This document shows positions 43,902 through 53,296 of a stretch of DNA of 64,000 bases, piece by piece. The notes beneath the pieces are model-generated. The model was not told the DNA's origin. It made no database searches and saw nothing but the letters and a program-made list of their open reading frames with translations. The stretch is from Oribacterium sp. P6A1 (lineage in GTDB: Bacteria > Bacillota > Clostridia > Lachnospirales > Lachnospiraceae). The DNA lies in assembly GCF_000702885.1 (NCBI RefSeq), contig NZ_JNKO01000004.1, forward strand, positions 1 through 64,000, written 5' to 3'. Position 1 is the stretch's first letter. Each line of letters begins with the position of its first letter. The translations under genes were made by a program, and so were the position numbers.

Positions 43902-44993
43902 TTAATAGTAGATATAGTTCTTTATTACTGCTGAAGCATATTCCAAAAGGGGATCATTATCCGGAAGGGTACCTGAAGATGGCTTTATCTTACTTGTATC
44001 CGGAACGATGAGTTTTGTTATATTGTTAAGAACTTCAGGGGGCTGGGTTTTTGAGAGATGGGATTCAAGGAGTTCAAGTTTTAAATTTGATATACGGTCA
44101 TCCATGACAGGCATGAATATCCTGCTGGCTTGAGGAAGCAGACCTTCAACACGGCTTAAAATACTGTCTGTATCAAGAACGATGGCATCTTTCCCGGATA
44201 CAGATCTAACATGTTCCATGAAATCTATGAGTTCTTTTGAGTCGAGGGTTGTAAGGTCTTCGGGGGTTCTCACCGGTAAAATATGATCATATTCTTCGGA
44301 GTGATATATCAGCTCACGAAATCTTGATTCAGTAAGCTTTCCTTCTTTAAAAAAGTAGAAGGCCTCAGACATGGTGTCATGAAAGAGAGCGTCACAATGA
44401 GAATCTTCAAGATCGGATACTTCTTCCAATGTCATATATAGAACATTGCAATCTTTACTTAGAGATCTGGTCAGGCTTCTGGCGAAAGTGGTCTTTCCGG
44501 AACGACCTATAGGGCTGTAAATAAGATAAAGTTTTGCATGTTCTCCGGAAATTGCTTTTTTTGATCCGGATTCTTTTTTACCGTATATCGACATGATCTC
44601 CCTAAGAATGTTTTCTCCGGATTGGTATTTATATATTTCGCGTTTCTTATGATCCTTGTTTTTTTGAGATATATCGTTATAGGCCTCTGCTTTGGATTCG
44701 GAAAGGCGTATCAGAGATTTGGCAGGGATTTTGTATATGGGATTTTCAGGAGATGAGTGTGTACCGTAATCAGAAGATTCTCCTGATGGCTGGACATCAC
44801 TGATCTGCCGTAAGTCCTTTGCTTCACTGCCTACAAGAAGTTCTATGGGGTGATCCCTGGAGAAACTCTCAAGAGTCTTGTAATCATGAAATGAGTAGAC
44901 GGTAAACGGACAGTTGGAATGAGCAGAAGCGAATTTTTTGAAGCGGTCGCTATAAATCTGATCCTCATCAAAAAAGGCAAGAATATGCTGCAT
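43902..44993 (-). CDS. tadZ: TadZ/CpaE-like MinD-family ATPase
   Basis: The 363-residue localisation factor has an atypical receiver-like N-terminus (1-70), a variable linker and a P-loop domain. Its Walker A is SPIGRSGKTTFA in place of the canonical KGGxGKT, so the deviant signature lysine is missing (arginine or isoleucine at these places). LDTDSIL resembles the Walker B region. TadZ proteins target the pilus to a cell pole. AAGGAGAT supports the start at 44993. Confidence 0.8.
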   Translation of the reverse strand: MQHILAFFDEDQIYSDRFKKFASAHSNCPFTVYSFHDYKTLESFSRDHPIELLVGSEAKDLRQISDVQPSGESSDYGTHSSPENPIYKIPAKSLIRLSESKAEAYNDISQKNKDHKKREIYKYQSGENILREIMSIYGKKESGSKKAISGEHAKLYLIYSPIGRSGKTTFARSLTRSLSKDCNVLYMTLEEVSDLEDSHCDALFHDTMSEAFYFFKEGKLTESRFRELIYHSEEYDHILPVRTPEDLTTLDSKELIDFMEHVRSVSGKDAIVLDTDSILSRVEGLLPQASRIFMPVMDDRISNLKLELLESHLSKTQPPEVLNNITKLIVPDTSKIKPSSGTLPDNDPLLEYASAVIKNYIYY

Positions 44994-45047
44994 GTTAATC
45001 TCCTTATGAAAATAATGTTTCTGTTTTCCGCGGTGTCTTATTGCGGC

Positions 45048-45689
45048 TTATTGAAAACAGTAAGTGATCAGTCTCGGAATTGCACCGAGAAAAACAGGTA
45101 CAGCCAGGGGAAGAGAACGTCTTTTGGGAATTCTTATGTAGGCTCCGAAATCTCTCAATAGTTTGTTTTTCAAACAAAATATTTTGTTCTTTCCCGATTT
45201 GTAAGGCACAGTTCTTAATAGAATGGGGGGAACATAGGGATTAAGAAATGGAATCGATCTTTTAATACCCCCGGGGGTGAGAGTATTACCGTATCGGAAT
45301 CCTGGGGCTGATAGATCTGTTTCAGCTTTGCTGATCAGAATAAATGCAAGGGCGAGCAGCAGTCCCGGAAGGAGCAGTCTTATTCCTTCGTAAAAACCGG
45401 TCCAGGATAAAAGCAGAGCCAAGAGCTTGGCATCGCCTGCCCCTGCATGGGTCATAGCGGTGATAACTGAAAGCATCATTCCGATGATAAGAAATTGAGT
45501 GAGAAAAGTGAGAGGGAAAAAGAAGTCCGGAACACCGTTTTTCTCCATGAATGAGATACATCGAAAATTCAGGAACATTCCGAGTGACAGATAAGTACCG
45601 ATCAAGAGATTGGGAATACGACGATCATAAAGATCTGTTAGAGCAGCTCCGTAGAGAAACTGCAGAAGAATCAGGTTTGATGCTATCAT
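45048..45689 (-). CDS. Prepilin peptidase, A24 family (first copy)
   Basis: A 213-residue membrane aspartyl protease with catalytic aspartates in TDLYDRRIPN and GAGDAKLLAL. It begins the Tad operon. CGGAGGCAAC before the ATG at 45689 fixes the start, so the longer frame to 45881 is not used. It has a C-terminal basic region of about 60 residues beyond the usual helices. With the shorter A24 protein at 36664-37164 it makes two peptidases in one locus, perhaps one for Flp and one for TadE-type pilins. Confidence 0.85.
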   Translation of the reverse strand: MIASNLILLQFLYGAALTDLYDRRIPNLLIGTYLSLGMFLNFRCISFMEKNGVPDFFFPLTFLTQFLIIGMMLSVITAMTHAGAGDAKLLALLLSWTGFYEGIRLLLPGLLLALAFILISKAETDLSAPGFRYGNTLTPGGIKRSIPFLNPYVPPILLRTVPYKSGKNKIFCLKNKLLRDFGAYIRIPKRRSLPLAVPVFLGAIPRLITYCFQ

Positions 45690-46071
45690 GTTGCCTCCGT
45701 ATGAATTTGTGTGTTCAGTATAGGGTGAAAACCTGAGAATGCATATAGTCTGATTTGCGACAAGGTCTGAAAAAAGACTATATGTTCTGTTAAATAAAAA
45801 CATAATAGTGAAATAATGCCTGTTTTCGGGGAAATAAGAAAAGTACAACTGAAACTGACGTATTTTAAAGAAATGTTGCATAGAACAATAAATTTAAAAC
45901 ATCTGAGGATAAAGCATAAAAACATATTCCTTGTCGAATGGCCACAAAACAATCATGACTTTATGGTGATTTTCAACAAATGCCTTGATTTTTCGTAATT
46001 ATTAATATGTACTCAATTGATAAACATCTGTGATATGCTAAAATATCATGGTCCAAAAGGAGAATGATTTT
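45690..46071. promoter_or_regulatory. Divergent region between Tad operon and manC
   Basis: This 382-bp gap holds the manC promoter: TTGATA (46017-46022), a 16-bp spacer and TAAAAT (46039-46044). A minus-strand promoter for the Tad operon must also lie here but I cannot pick it with confidence. I see no RNA gene in it. Confidence 0.5.
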
Positions 46072-47394
46072 ATGAATATAATTTTACTTTCAGGTGGATC
46101 CGGCAAAAGATTATGGCCGCTTTCCAACGATATAAGATCCAAGCAGTTTATCAAGATTTTCAAGGATTCTGACGGAAGCTATGAGTCCATGATTGAAAGG
46201 GTATATCGTCAGATCAGAAAAGTGGACAGTGATGCCAATGTTACCATCGCCACATCAAAGACTCAGGTATCTTCAATACTAAATCTTCTGGGTGACAAGG
46301 TTAATATTTCTGTGGAACCCACCCGCCGTGATACATTTCCTGCCATTGTGCTGGCAACTGCATATCTTAAGGAGAAGTGCGGAGTTTCCGGGGAAGAGTC
46401 TGTAGTGGTGTGTCCGGTTGACCCTTACGTTGATGATGATTATTTCTGTGCCCTGAGAAATCTGGCGGATCAGGCAGACAAAGGAGAGGCCAATCTGGTT
46501 TTGATGGGTATAGAGCCCACATTCCCGTCCGAAAAGTACGGATATATCATTCCTGAAAGTGAAGACGAAGTTTCCCGTGTAAAGACCTTTAAGGAAAAGC
46601 CTGATATGAAGACAGCAGAGGGATATATCAGTCAGGGGGCTTTATGGAACGGTGGTGTTTTTGCATATAAGATAAAGTATGTGCTGGAACGTGCCCATGA
46701 GCTCATAGACTTTACCGATTATCAGGATCTTTTTGATAAATACGAGACATTAAAGAAAATCAGCTTCGACTATGCTGTTGTAGAGCACGAACCTGTAATT
46801 CAGGTTATGCGCTTCAAGGGAGAGTGGAAGGATATAGGAACCTGGAATACCCTGACAGAAGAGATGTCAGAGCCTGTAATAGGCGCCGGAGTACTGGGGG
46901 AGAACTGTGAAGATGTTCATATCGTAAATGAGCTTAGCATCCCCATACTTGCCATGGGCATGAAGGATGTAGTCATTTCAGCCAGTCCACAGGGAATCCT
47001 GGTAAGCGATATAGATGCAAGTGCCCGAATAAAAACCTATGTTGATAAGCTTCCTGACAGAATAATGTTTGCAGATAAATCCTGGGGGGATTTTCACGTC
47101 CTTGATGTTTCGGATAATTCCATGACCGTGAGAGTTGTGGTGAAGCCGGGACACCATATGAGTTATCATAGTCATCACGGAAGAGATGAGGTCTGGACCG
47201 TTATTTCCGGAACAGGCACAGTAACAATTGACGGAAAAGAAAGAGAAGTAAACTCCGGGGACTCAGTGAATATTCCTAAGGGTACAAAGCATACGGTAAG
47301 AGCCGGTGAATCAGAACCCCTTGTAATGATAGAGATTCAGATGGGTACTGAAATATCCGTTGAAGATAAAGAGAAATACTTTATGGATAAGTGA
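46072..47394 (+). CDS. manC: Mannose-1-phosphate guanylyltransferase with cupin domain
   Basis: Two-domain enzyme, 440 residues. The N-terminal nucleotidyltransferase (1-270) has the LSGGSGKRLWPLS signature and makes GDP-mannose from mannose-1-P and GTP. The C-terminal cupin domain (about 330-430, VVKPGHHMSYHSHHGRDEVW, with metal-binding His residues) is of the type II mannose-6-phosphate isomerase. It therefore may supply both steps. AAGGAG favours ATG 46072. The phosphohexomutase gene directly follows, overlapping or abutting, which makes a GDP-mannose supply operon for surface glycans. Confidence 0.93.
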   Translation: MNIILLSGGSGKRLWPLSNDIRSKQFIKIFKDSDGSYESMIERVYRQIRKVDSDANVTIATSKTQVSSILNLLGDKVNISVEPTRRDTFPAIVLATAYLKEKCGVSGEESVVVCPVDPYVDDDYFCALRNLADQADKGEANLVLMGIEPTFPSEKYGYIIPESEDEVSRVKTFKEKPDMKTAEGYISQGALWNGGVFAYKIKYVLERAHELIDFTDYQDLFDKYETLKKISFDYAVVEHEPVIQVMRFKGEWKDIGTWNTLTEEMSEPVIGAGVLGENCEDVHIVNELSIPILAMGMKDVVISASPQGILVSDIDASARIKTYVDKLPDRIMFADKSWGDFHVLDVSDNSMTVRVVVKPGHHMSYHSHHGRDEVWTVISGTGTVTIDGKEREVNSGDSVNIPKGTKHTVRAGESEPLVMIEIQMGTEISVEDKEKYFMDK

Positions 47395-47405
47395 TGGAGA
47401 GTTAT

Positions 47406-49214
47406 ATGGATTATTTTGATGAATATAAGCGTTGGACCGTACTGGCAAAGGGGGCTGACGAAGATATAGAGAGAGAACTTCTGGCTATGGAGGGGGATGA
47501 AGTAAAGATAGAGGATGCCTTCTACAGAGATCTCGAGTTTGGTACCGGAGGACTCAGAGGAGTGATCGGTGCCGGAACCAACCGTATGAATGTGTATACT
47601 GTTGCAAAAGCATCTCAGGGACTTGCTGACTATGTTGTAAGCAAGTATCCGGTGGAGAAGCGCCGTATAGCTGTTTCCAGAGACAGCCGGATCAAATCAG
47701 ATGTATTTGCAAGAACAGCTGCATCGGTTTTTGCCGCCAATGGAATAGATGTTTATATCTATGAGGATATAATGCCTACACCCTGCCTCAGCTTCGCCAC
47801 AAGGGAACTTCATTGTGCAGCAGGTGTTATGATAACAGCCAGCCACAATCCTTCAAAGTATAACGGCTATAAGGTATATGGTGATGACGGCTGCCAGATC
47901 ACCACGGGAGCTGCGGCAGAAATATTGTCAAAAATCGAAAACACAGATATATTCGGCGGAGTTAAGAGCCTTGATTTCATAATTGCCGGTGTCAGAGACG
48001 AGGCATCGGCGATTACAGGGGATGATGCCGCAGATGAAAGAAAGGGAAAGATATATCAAATAGGACCAAAGGTCTATACGGATTTCATCAGAAATGTTAA
48101 GGCTCAGTCTGTTCTTTCGGAAGAGGATGATGTAGACAGAAATGTTGCCATAGTATACTCACCTCTTAACGGTACAGGATTAAAACCTGTAATGAGAGCC
48201 CTCAGGGAAAGTGGTTATACAAATATCACGGTGGTAAAGGAGCAGGAGGCTCCGGACGGTAATTTCCCTACCTGCCCATACCCGAATCCTGAGATAAAAG
48301 AAGCTATGGCTCTCGGTATGGAATATGCAAAGAGGGAAAATGCCGATCTTCTTCTTGCTACTGATCCGGATTGTGACAGAGTTGGTATAGCAGTTAAGGA
48401 TGAAAACGGAGAGTATCGTCTTTTAAGCGGAAATGAGACGGGTATCCTCCTTCTTGACTATATTGCAGGTCAGCGTCAGAAAAACGGCACCATGCCGGAA
48501 AAACCTGTTATGGTGAAGACCATAGTCACCATGGATATGGCAGAGCGTATCGCCGGACATTATGGAATAAAGACAGTCAATGTTCTTACAGGCTTTAAGT
48601 TCATAGGTGAGCATATAGGAAGACTTGAAAGTGAAGGCAGGGAAGGAGACTACATATTCGGCTTTGAAGAGAGCTACGGCTATTTAAGCGGAGGATATGT
48701 GAGAGATAAGGATGCTGTTGACGGTGCATTCCTGATCTGCGAGATGTTCTCCTACTATAAGACGAAGGGTATAAGTCTCCTGGAAAAGCTTTCGGAGCTG
48801 TACAGGGAGTATGGCTATTGCCTTAATACTCTTCATAGCTTCCAGTTCGAGGGATCTGCAGGCTTTGAGAAGATGCAGAGGATAATGCAGCAGTTCCGTG
48901 TGGATTCTTACGAGGCAAAACTTCAGGGGGCACAGGTACCTGAGGATAAGCCGGGGCAGCATCCGGCAGAAGCATTGAACAGCTTCGGATGCAAAAAGAT
49001 AGAAAAGCTTCTGGATTATAAGCCGGGATTAGAGGGGCTTCCAAAGTCAGATGTACTGAAGTATCTTTTGAGTGACCATTGTTCGGTTGTTATCCGTCCT
49101 TCGGGAACAGAGCCAAAGCTTAAGGCGTACATTTCCATCAGTGCGGACAGCCGTGAGGCTGCTGAGGCCGTGGAAGCGGGAATTGCTGCTGAACTCCAGG
49201 AGAGGATGAAGTGA
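47406..49214 (+). CDS. Phosphomannomutase/phosphoglucomutase
   Basis: The 602-residue alpha-D-phosphohexomutase interconverts 6- and 1-phosphates of glucose or mannose. The phosphoserine loop is ITASHNPSKYNGYK, the Mg-binding loop DPDCDRVGIAV, the sugar-specificity loop GFEESYGYLSGGY and the phosphate-binding loop RPSGTEPKLKAYIS. GGAGAG ending four bases before ATG 47406 is the best ribosome binding site; a GTG at 47391 and ATG at 47394 overlapping the manC stop are alternatives. Placed after manC it most likely produces mannose-1-phosphate. Confidence 0.92.
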   Translation: MDYFDEYKRWTVLAKGADEDIERELLAMEGDEVKIEDAFYRDLEFGTGGLRGVIGAGTNRMNVYTVAKASQGLADYVVSKYPVEKRRIAVSRDSRIKSDVFARTAASVFAANGIDVYIYEDIMPTPCLSFATRELHCAAGVMITASHNPSKYNGYKVYGDDGCQITTGAAAEILSKIENTDIFGGVKSLDFIIAGVRDEASAITGDDAADERKGKIYQIGPKVYTDFIRNVKAQSVLSEEDDVDRNVAIVYSPLNGTGLKPVMRALRESGYTNITVVKEQEAPDGNFPTCPYPNPEIKEAMALGMEYAKRENADLLLATDPDCDRVGIAVKDENGEYRLLSGNETGILLLDYIAGQRQKNGTMPEKPVMVKTIVTMDMAERIAGHYGIKTVNVLTGFKFIGEHIGRLESEGREGDYIFGFEESYGYLSGGYVRDKDAVDGAFLICEMFSYYKTKGISLLEKLSELYREYGYCLNTLHSFQFEGSAGFEKMQRIMQQFRVDSYEAKLQGAQVPEDKPGQHPAEALNSFGCKKIEKLLDYKPGLEGLPKSDVLKYLLSDHCSVVIRPSGTEPKLKAYISISADSREAAEAVEAGIAAELQERMK

Positions 49215-49289
49215 TAACATGAGTGAGAGTGCAAAGCACTAACCCCGTCTGGTGGACTCATTTGTGGGATTAAATAGAAAAATAAAAAA
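49215..49289 (+). other. Short structured intergenic segment
   Basis: ATGAGT (49219-49224) pairs with ACTCAT (49256-49261), enclosing an AGTGC-AAA-GCACT hairpin (49228-49240) and an unpaired CCCCGTCTGG stretch. It lies directly after the hexomutase stop and before a terminator. It could be a small structured 3' UTR. No known class recognised. Confidence 0.3.
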
Positions 49290-49335
49290 GCCGGTGAATT
49301 TTTCGATATCAGATCGGAAAGTCCACCGGCTTTTT
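49290..49335 (+). terminator. Terminator after the manC-hexomutase operon
   Basis: GCCGGTG (49290-49296) pairs with CACCGGC (49324-49330), with A5 before and T5 after, so it may act on both strands. The 27-nt loop is long but contains a nested pairing. Confidence 0.75.
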
Positions 49336-49419
49336 CTGTAACAGCATAAATTGAATATCCGGAAAATCTTTGAATGGAGGATAGGATTTTAAAAGGCAAA
49401 TAATAAAAACAAAATAAAA

Positions 49420-49446
49420 TTAGCACTCGCCACTTGAAAGTGCTAA
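49420..49446. promoter_or_regulatory. CIRCE operator (HrcA binding site)
   Basis: TTAGCACTC (49420-49428), a nine-base spacer and AAGTGCTAA (49438-49446) match the CIRCE consensus TTAGCACTC-N9-GAGTGCTAA with one change. It overlaps the -35 box of the clpB promoter, so HrcA binding would block RNA polymerase and be released at heat shock. Confidence 0.92.
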
Positions 49447-49461
49447 CAACTGAGCTATAAT
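49434..49461 (+). promoter_or_regulatory. clpB promoter
   Basis: TTGAAA (49434-49439), 16-bp spacer and a perfect TATAAT (49456-49461) lie over and next to CIRCE. The leader is about 60 nt and ends in GAGGAGG before the ATG. Confidence 0.8.
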
Positions 49462-49527
49462 CATTACTAACAGAGGAAAACATATCCGGAGGTTTTCTCT
49501 GAATAAATTTGAGGAGGACTTCAGTTT

Positions 49528-52116
49528 ATGAATATCAATAAATTTACCAGGAAATCAATCGAAGCTATAAATAAATGTCAGGATATAATCGCAGAATACG
49601 GTAATCAGTATGTTGAGCAGATACATATTTTATACAGTCTTATAACCATAGATGAGAGCCTTATCGCTCAGCTTCTGAAGAAAATGGAAGTTCCTGTGGA
49701 TCAGTTCAGGGAAAGTCTTGAGGCTGAGATTTCGAAGCTTCCGAAGGTCACAGGAACAGGTCAGATGTACATGTCCCAACCTGCAAATCTTGCCCTCACA
49801 AGAGCTGAGGATCATGCAAAGTCCATGGGAGACGAGTATGTTTCTGTAGAACATATTTTTCTCTCCATCATGAAAGAAGCGGATCCTGTGGTGAAACGCC
49901 TTTTCAATGAATACAAAATAACAAAGGATGGTTTCTTAAAGGCTCTTTCGGAAGTCCGCGGAAATCAGAGGGTGGTTTCCGATAATCCCGAGGATGTATA
50001 TGATACTCTTAACAAGTACGGATATGAAATGGTTCAGCGTGCAAGAGATCAGAAGATGGATCCTATTATCGGACGTGACGATGAGATCCGTAACATCATA
50101 AGGATTTTGAGCCGGAAGACAAAGAACAATCCGGTTCTTATAGGTGAGCCCGGTGTCGGTAAAACAGCTGTGGTGGAAGGGCTTGCCCAGAGGATAGCAA
50201 AGGGTGAGGTGCCTGAAAGTCTGAAGGATAAGAAGGTATTTGCCCTTAATATGGGTTCTCTTGTTGCCGGCGCAAAGTACAGGGGAGAATTTGAGGAGAG
50301 ACTTAAGGCTGTTCTTGATGAGGTAAAGAAATCAGAAGGACAGATACTTATGTTTATCGACGAGCTTCATACCATAGTCGGAGCAGGAAGAACTGATGGA
50401 GCCATGGATGCCGGTAATATACTTAAGCCCATGCTTGCAAGAGGAGAACTTCACTGTATCGGTGCCACAACTCTTGATGAATACCACAAATATATAGAGA
50501 AGGATGCGGCTCTTGAGAGACGTTTCCAGCCTGTACAGATAGATGAGCCTGATGTTGAGGATACCATTTATATTCTTAGAGGTATCAAGGAAAGTTATGA
50601 GCAGTATCATGGAGTTACCATTACGGACAATGCGCTTGTGGCGGCGGCAACATTATCCGACAGATACATCTCCGACAGATTTCTTCCGGATAAGGCCATA
50701 GATCTGGTGGATGAGGCCTGTTCCATGGTGAAGACCCAGATGGAATCCATGCCTGAGGATATGGCAGAGATCCAGAGCAGACTTACACAGTTAAGGATGG
50801 AGCAGATATCACTGAAAAAGGAGGACGATAAACTTTCAAAAGAGCGCCTTCAGGAGATAGAGAAGGAGCTTGCGGAACTTCAGTCAGAGTTCGACGCCAA
50901 GATGGCCCAGTGGGACAATGAAAAGAATTCTGCAGAAAACCTTCAGAAGCTTCGTGAACAGAAAGACCGTATTCGTAAGGATATAGAAAAGGCCATGCAG
51001 ATGGCTGATTATGACAAGGCCTCAAAGCTTCAGTATCAGGACCTTCCGGAGATAGAGAGGAAGCTTTCGGAAGTTGAGAACAGTGTTCACGGTGAAGATA
51101 AGTCACTTCTCCAGGAAATGGTTACGGAAGAGGAAATAGGAAAAATCATCAGCCGCTGGACAGGAATACCTGTTTCAAAGCTGAATGAGTCTGAGAGAAG
51201 CAAAGTACTCCATCTTGATGAGGAAATCCATAAGAGACTCATAGGACAGGATGAGGCTGTTGAAAAGGTGGTTGAGGCCATCCAGCGTTCAAAGGCAGGA
51301 ATAAAGGATCCGGGCAGACCTATTGGTTCATTCCTGTTTATGGGACCTACAGGTGTAGGTAAAACCGAGCTTGCAAAAGCATTGGCACAAAACCTGTTTG
51401 ACGATGAGAATGCCATGGTTCGTATCGATATGTCAGAGTATATGGAGAAATACTCTGTATCGAGACTTATAGGTGCGGCTCCCGGATATGTGGGTTATGA
51501 GGAAGGGGGTCAGCTTACGGAAGCGGTTCGCCGGAAGCCATACTCCGTTGTGCTTTTCGATGAGATAGAAAAGGCACATCCGGATGTGTTCAACATCCTC
51601 CTTCAGGTACTGGATGATGGTCGTATTACCGACAGTCAGGGAAAGACGGTTGACTTCAAGAATACTATAATCATACTGACCAGCAACTTAGGAGCACAGT
51701 ATCTTCTTGAGGGAATAGACGGAAACGGAAATATCACGGAGGAAGCAAGGAAAAATGTTCATGACGAGCTGTTTAAGGCATTCCGTCCTGAGTTTCTGAA
51801 TCGTCTGGATGAAATAATAATGTTTAAGCCTCTTAGCAGAGACAACATAGGAAATATCATGGATCTTATGATAAGTGATATAAACAAACGGCTTTCAGAC
51901 CGTCAGCTGACCATAGAGCTTACCGATGCCGCAAGAGAATATCTTGCGGATTACGGATATGAGCCCCAGTTTGGTGCGAGACCTCTTCGTAGATTCATTC
52001 AGAAGAATGTGGAAACATTGGCGGCAAGATGTATTCTGGAGGATAAGGTTCAGGAAGGTGATATCATGGTCATAGATCAGCGTTTGGGAAAACTCGGAAT
52101 TGAAGTGAAACATTAA
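49528..52116 (+). CDS. clpB: ATP-dependent disaggregase ClpB
   Basis: Hexameric AAA+ chaperone that threads aggregated proteins through its pore with DnaK. The 862-residue protein has the N-terminal Clp repeat domain (1-145) and NBD1 with Walker A GEPGVGKT. The middle coiled coil (about 400-525, [20 protein letters not shown]) distinguishes ClpB from ClpC/ClpA. NBD2 has Walker [10 protein letters not shown] and the arginine-rich sensor [10 protein letters not shown]. It is controlled by CIRCE. GAGGAGG precedes the ATG. Monocistronic, ended by a strong hairpin. Confidence 0.97.
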   Translation: MNINKFTRKSIEAINKCQDIIAEYGNQYVEQIHILYSLITIDESLIAQLLKKMEVPVDQFRESLEAEISKLPKVTGTGQMYMSQPANLALTRAEDHAKSMGDEYVSVEHIFLSIMKEADPVVKRLFNEYKITKDGFLKALSEVRGNQRVVSDNPEDVYDTLNKYGYEMVQRARDQKMDPIIGRDDEIRNIIRILSRKTKNNPVLIGEPGVGKTAVVEGLAQRIAKGEVPESLKDKKVFALNMGSLVAGAKYRGEFEERLKAVLDEVKKSEGQILMFIDELHTIVGAGRTDGAMDAGNILKPMLARGELHCIGATTLDEYHKYIEKDAALERRFQPVQIDEPDVEDTIYILRGIKESYEQYHGVTITDNALVAAATLSDRYISDRFLPDKAIDLVDEACSMVKTQMESMPEDMAEIQSRLTQLRMEQISLKKEDDKLSKERLQEIEKELAELQSEFDAKMAQWDNEKNSAENLQKLREQKDRIRKDIEKAMQMADYDKASKLQYQDLPEIERKLSEVENSVHGEDKSLLQEMVTEEEIGKIISRWTGIPVSKLNESERSKVLHLDEEIHKRLIGQDEAVEKVVEAIQRSKAGIKDPGRPIGSFLFMGPTGVGKTELAKALAQNLFDDENAMVRIDMSEYMEKYSVSRLIGAAPGYVGYEEGGQLTEAVRRKPYSVVLFDEIEKAHPDVFNILLQVLDDGRITDSQGKTVDFKNTIIILTSNLGAQYLLEGIDGNGNITEEARKNVHDELFKAFRPEFLNRLDEIIMFKPLSRDNIGNIMDLMISDINKRLSDRQLTIELTDAAREYLADYGYEPQFGARPLRRFIQKNVETLAARCILEDKVQEGDIMVIDQRLGKLGIEVKH

Positions 52117-52132
52117 AATCCTGCTTAAGCTG

Positions 52133-52174
52133 CCCCGGCTGTTTATATTACCAGCCGGGGTAATATTTTATTTT
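52133..52174 (+). terminator. Terminator after clpB
   Basis: CCCCGGCTG (52133-52141) pairs perfectly with CAGCCGGGG (52152-52160), followed by TAATATTTTATTTT. Confidence 0.75.
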
Positions 52175-52248
52175 GTACGGAAAATCCAGGGACGGTAGTA
52201 ATTTCAGCATCCTGTTATCTAAATTTAAGCTTTTGTTTTGGTATTCTG

Positions 52249-52257
52249 TGCTATACT
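52249..52257 (+). promoter_or_regulatory. Extended -10 promoter for the secreted protein gene
   Basis: TG-C-TATACT at 52249-52257 is an extended -10 motif; the T-rich sequence around 52232 is a weak -35. The leader would be about 105 nt. Confidence 0.45.
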
Positions 52258-52367
52258 CAAAATGATTTAATGATAGACTTGTCCTGTCGTGGAAGTGTCA
52301 TCATCTTATCATTTTTCTGCAAACAGTAGTAAACTGTTGTGGATCATCAGTATTCCGGGAGAATAAA

Positions 52368-53174
52368 ATGAAGTTAAATAATACATTAAAAGCTATGGTC
52401 GCTGCTGTGACTTTGTCAACACTTGTCAGCCTTCCTGCCATGGCAGACTGGCAGTACACTTTATATGGACCAATGGCAGTATGGACTAACACGGTTACAG
52501 GGGAACAGACAACTGTTTATGCGGGACAACCTGCACCGGATGGAACTCCGGCCCCGACTCTGACATTGACACAGGAGAATACAAAAGAGACCTATGATGT
52601 CAATGCTGCAATAGCAGCAGCCAATGCAGCAGTTGATGCGGCAAAGGCTGCAAGGGGCGGAAACACCACAGGTAATACCTTGACATCTGAACAGCTTGCG
52701 GCAAATACAGCGGCTGCCAATGCTAATTTGAATACCAATACGGTAACTGTAATAAACGGGGTTTCATCAGGAAGTAAATCAGGATCCTTAAGCAACGCTG
52801 AGCTTCCCATGATAGCCACCGGAGATCAGAGCAGTTCTTCGGGGATTGCAGATGGTTCTTATGTGGGACCGGGAAACAGCGTTTCTGCAAAAATATCCGG
52901 AACCAAAGGAGTCTCCACCCAGCTTACCAGCTACGTGGCTTCGGACGGACATCTGGTTACAAATGCCCAGGCCCCTGATCTAAGCGCTGCATCAACTGCA
53001 TCAGACAGTACTTCAGGAAATACATCCTCATCGGTTCCCGGCGGTTCAACTGCATCAGCTGCAGCAAGTACCCCTTCAGGAACAGGCAGTTCCGCAGTTA
53101 ATTATACAGGAACACTTCCGTCAACAGGCTCAAGCAATATAAATACATATTCAACTCCGGAGGCAGGTGTATAA
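52368..53174 (+). CDS. Secreted Ala/Ser/Thr-rich low-complexity protein
   Basis: The 268-residue protein has a clear Sec signal peptide (basic start, hydrophobic core, cleavage after AMA at residue 26). A short folded-looking region with Trp/Tyr (DWQYTLYGPMAVWTNTVTGEQ) follows, then an Ala/Asn/Thr-rich helix-forming part (about 75-120) and a Ser/Thr/Gly-rich tail. No sortase motif, membrane anchor or catalytic motif is seen, so it may be released or bound non-covalently. The gene stands alone between clpB and the polysaccharide locus; the function is unknown. GGGAG upstream supports the ATG. Confidence 0.7.
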   Translation: MKLNNTLKAMVAAVTLSTLVSLPAMADWQYTLYGPMAVWTNTVTGEQTTVYAGQPAPDGTPAPTLTLTQENTKETYDVNAAIAAANAAVDAAKAARGGNTTGNTLTSEQLAANTAAANANLNTNTVTVINGVSSGSKSGSLSNAELPMIATGDQSSSSGIADGSYVGPGNSVSAKISGTKGVSTQLTSYVASDGHLVTNAQAPDLSAASTASDSTSGNTSSSVPGGSTASAAASTPSGTGSSAVNYTGTLPSTGSSNINTYSTPEAGV

Positions 53175-53260
53175 GCCTATATTGTGGCTTTGCATGAATT
53201 GATGGATTGTTCCGGCTATATGTAGTGTATAGTAAATCGTGAAAAAATGTGTTAGTATAA

Positions 53261-53296
53261 TCTCCAAATGCCAAGATGGCATCTGGAGATTTTTTT
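53261..53296 (+). terminator. Terminator-like hairpin overlapping the wzt ribosome binding site
   Basis: TCTCCAAATGCC (53261-53272) pairs with GGCATCTGGAGA (53278-53289) with one mismatch, followed by T7 (53290-53296). The wzt start codon is the very next base. The 3' arm contains the wzt ribosome binding site (TGGAG), so a transcript that includes the 5' arm would terminate or hide the site. A TATAAT at 53256-53261 would start transcription inside the 5' arm and leave the site free. Confidence 0.7.

Noticed and set aside
45690-45881. Longer N-terminus for the first prepilin peptidase
   Set aside because: CGGAGGCAAC directly before 45689 gives a clear start that fits the family; the upstream extension is not family-like.
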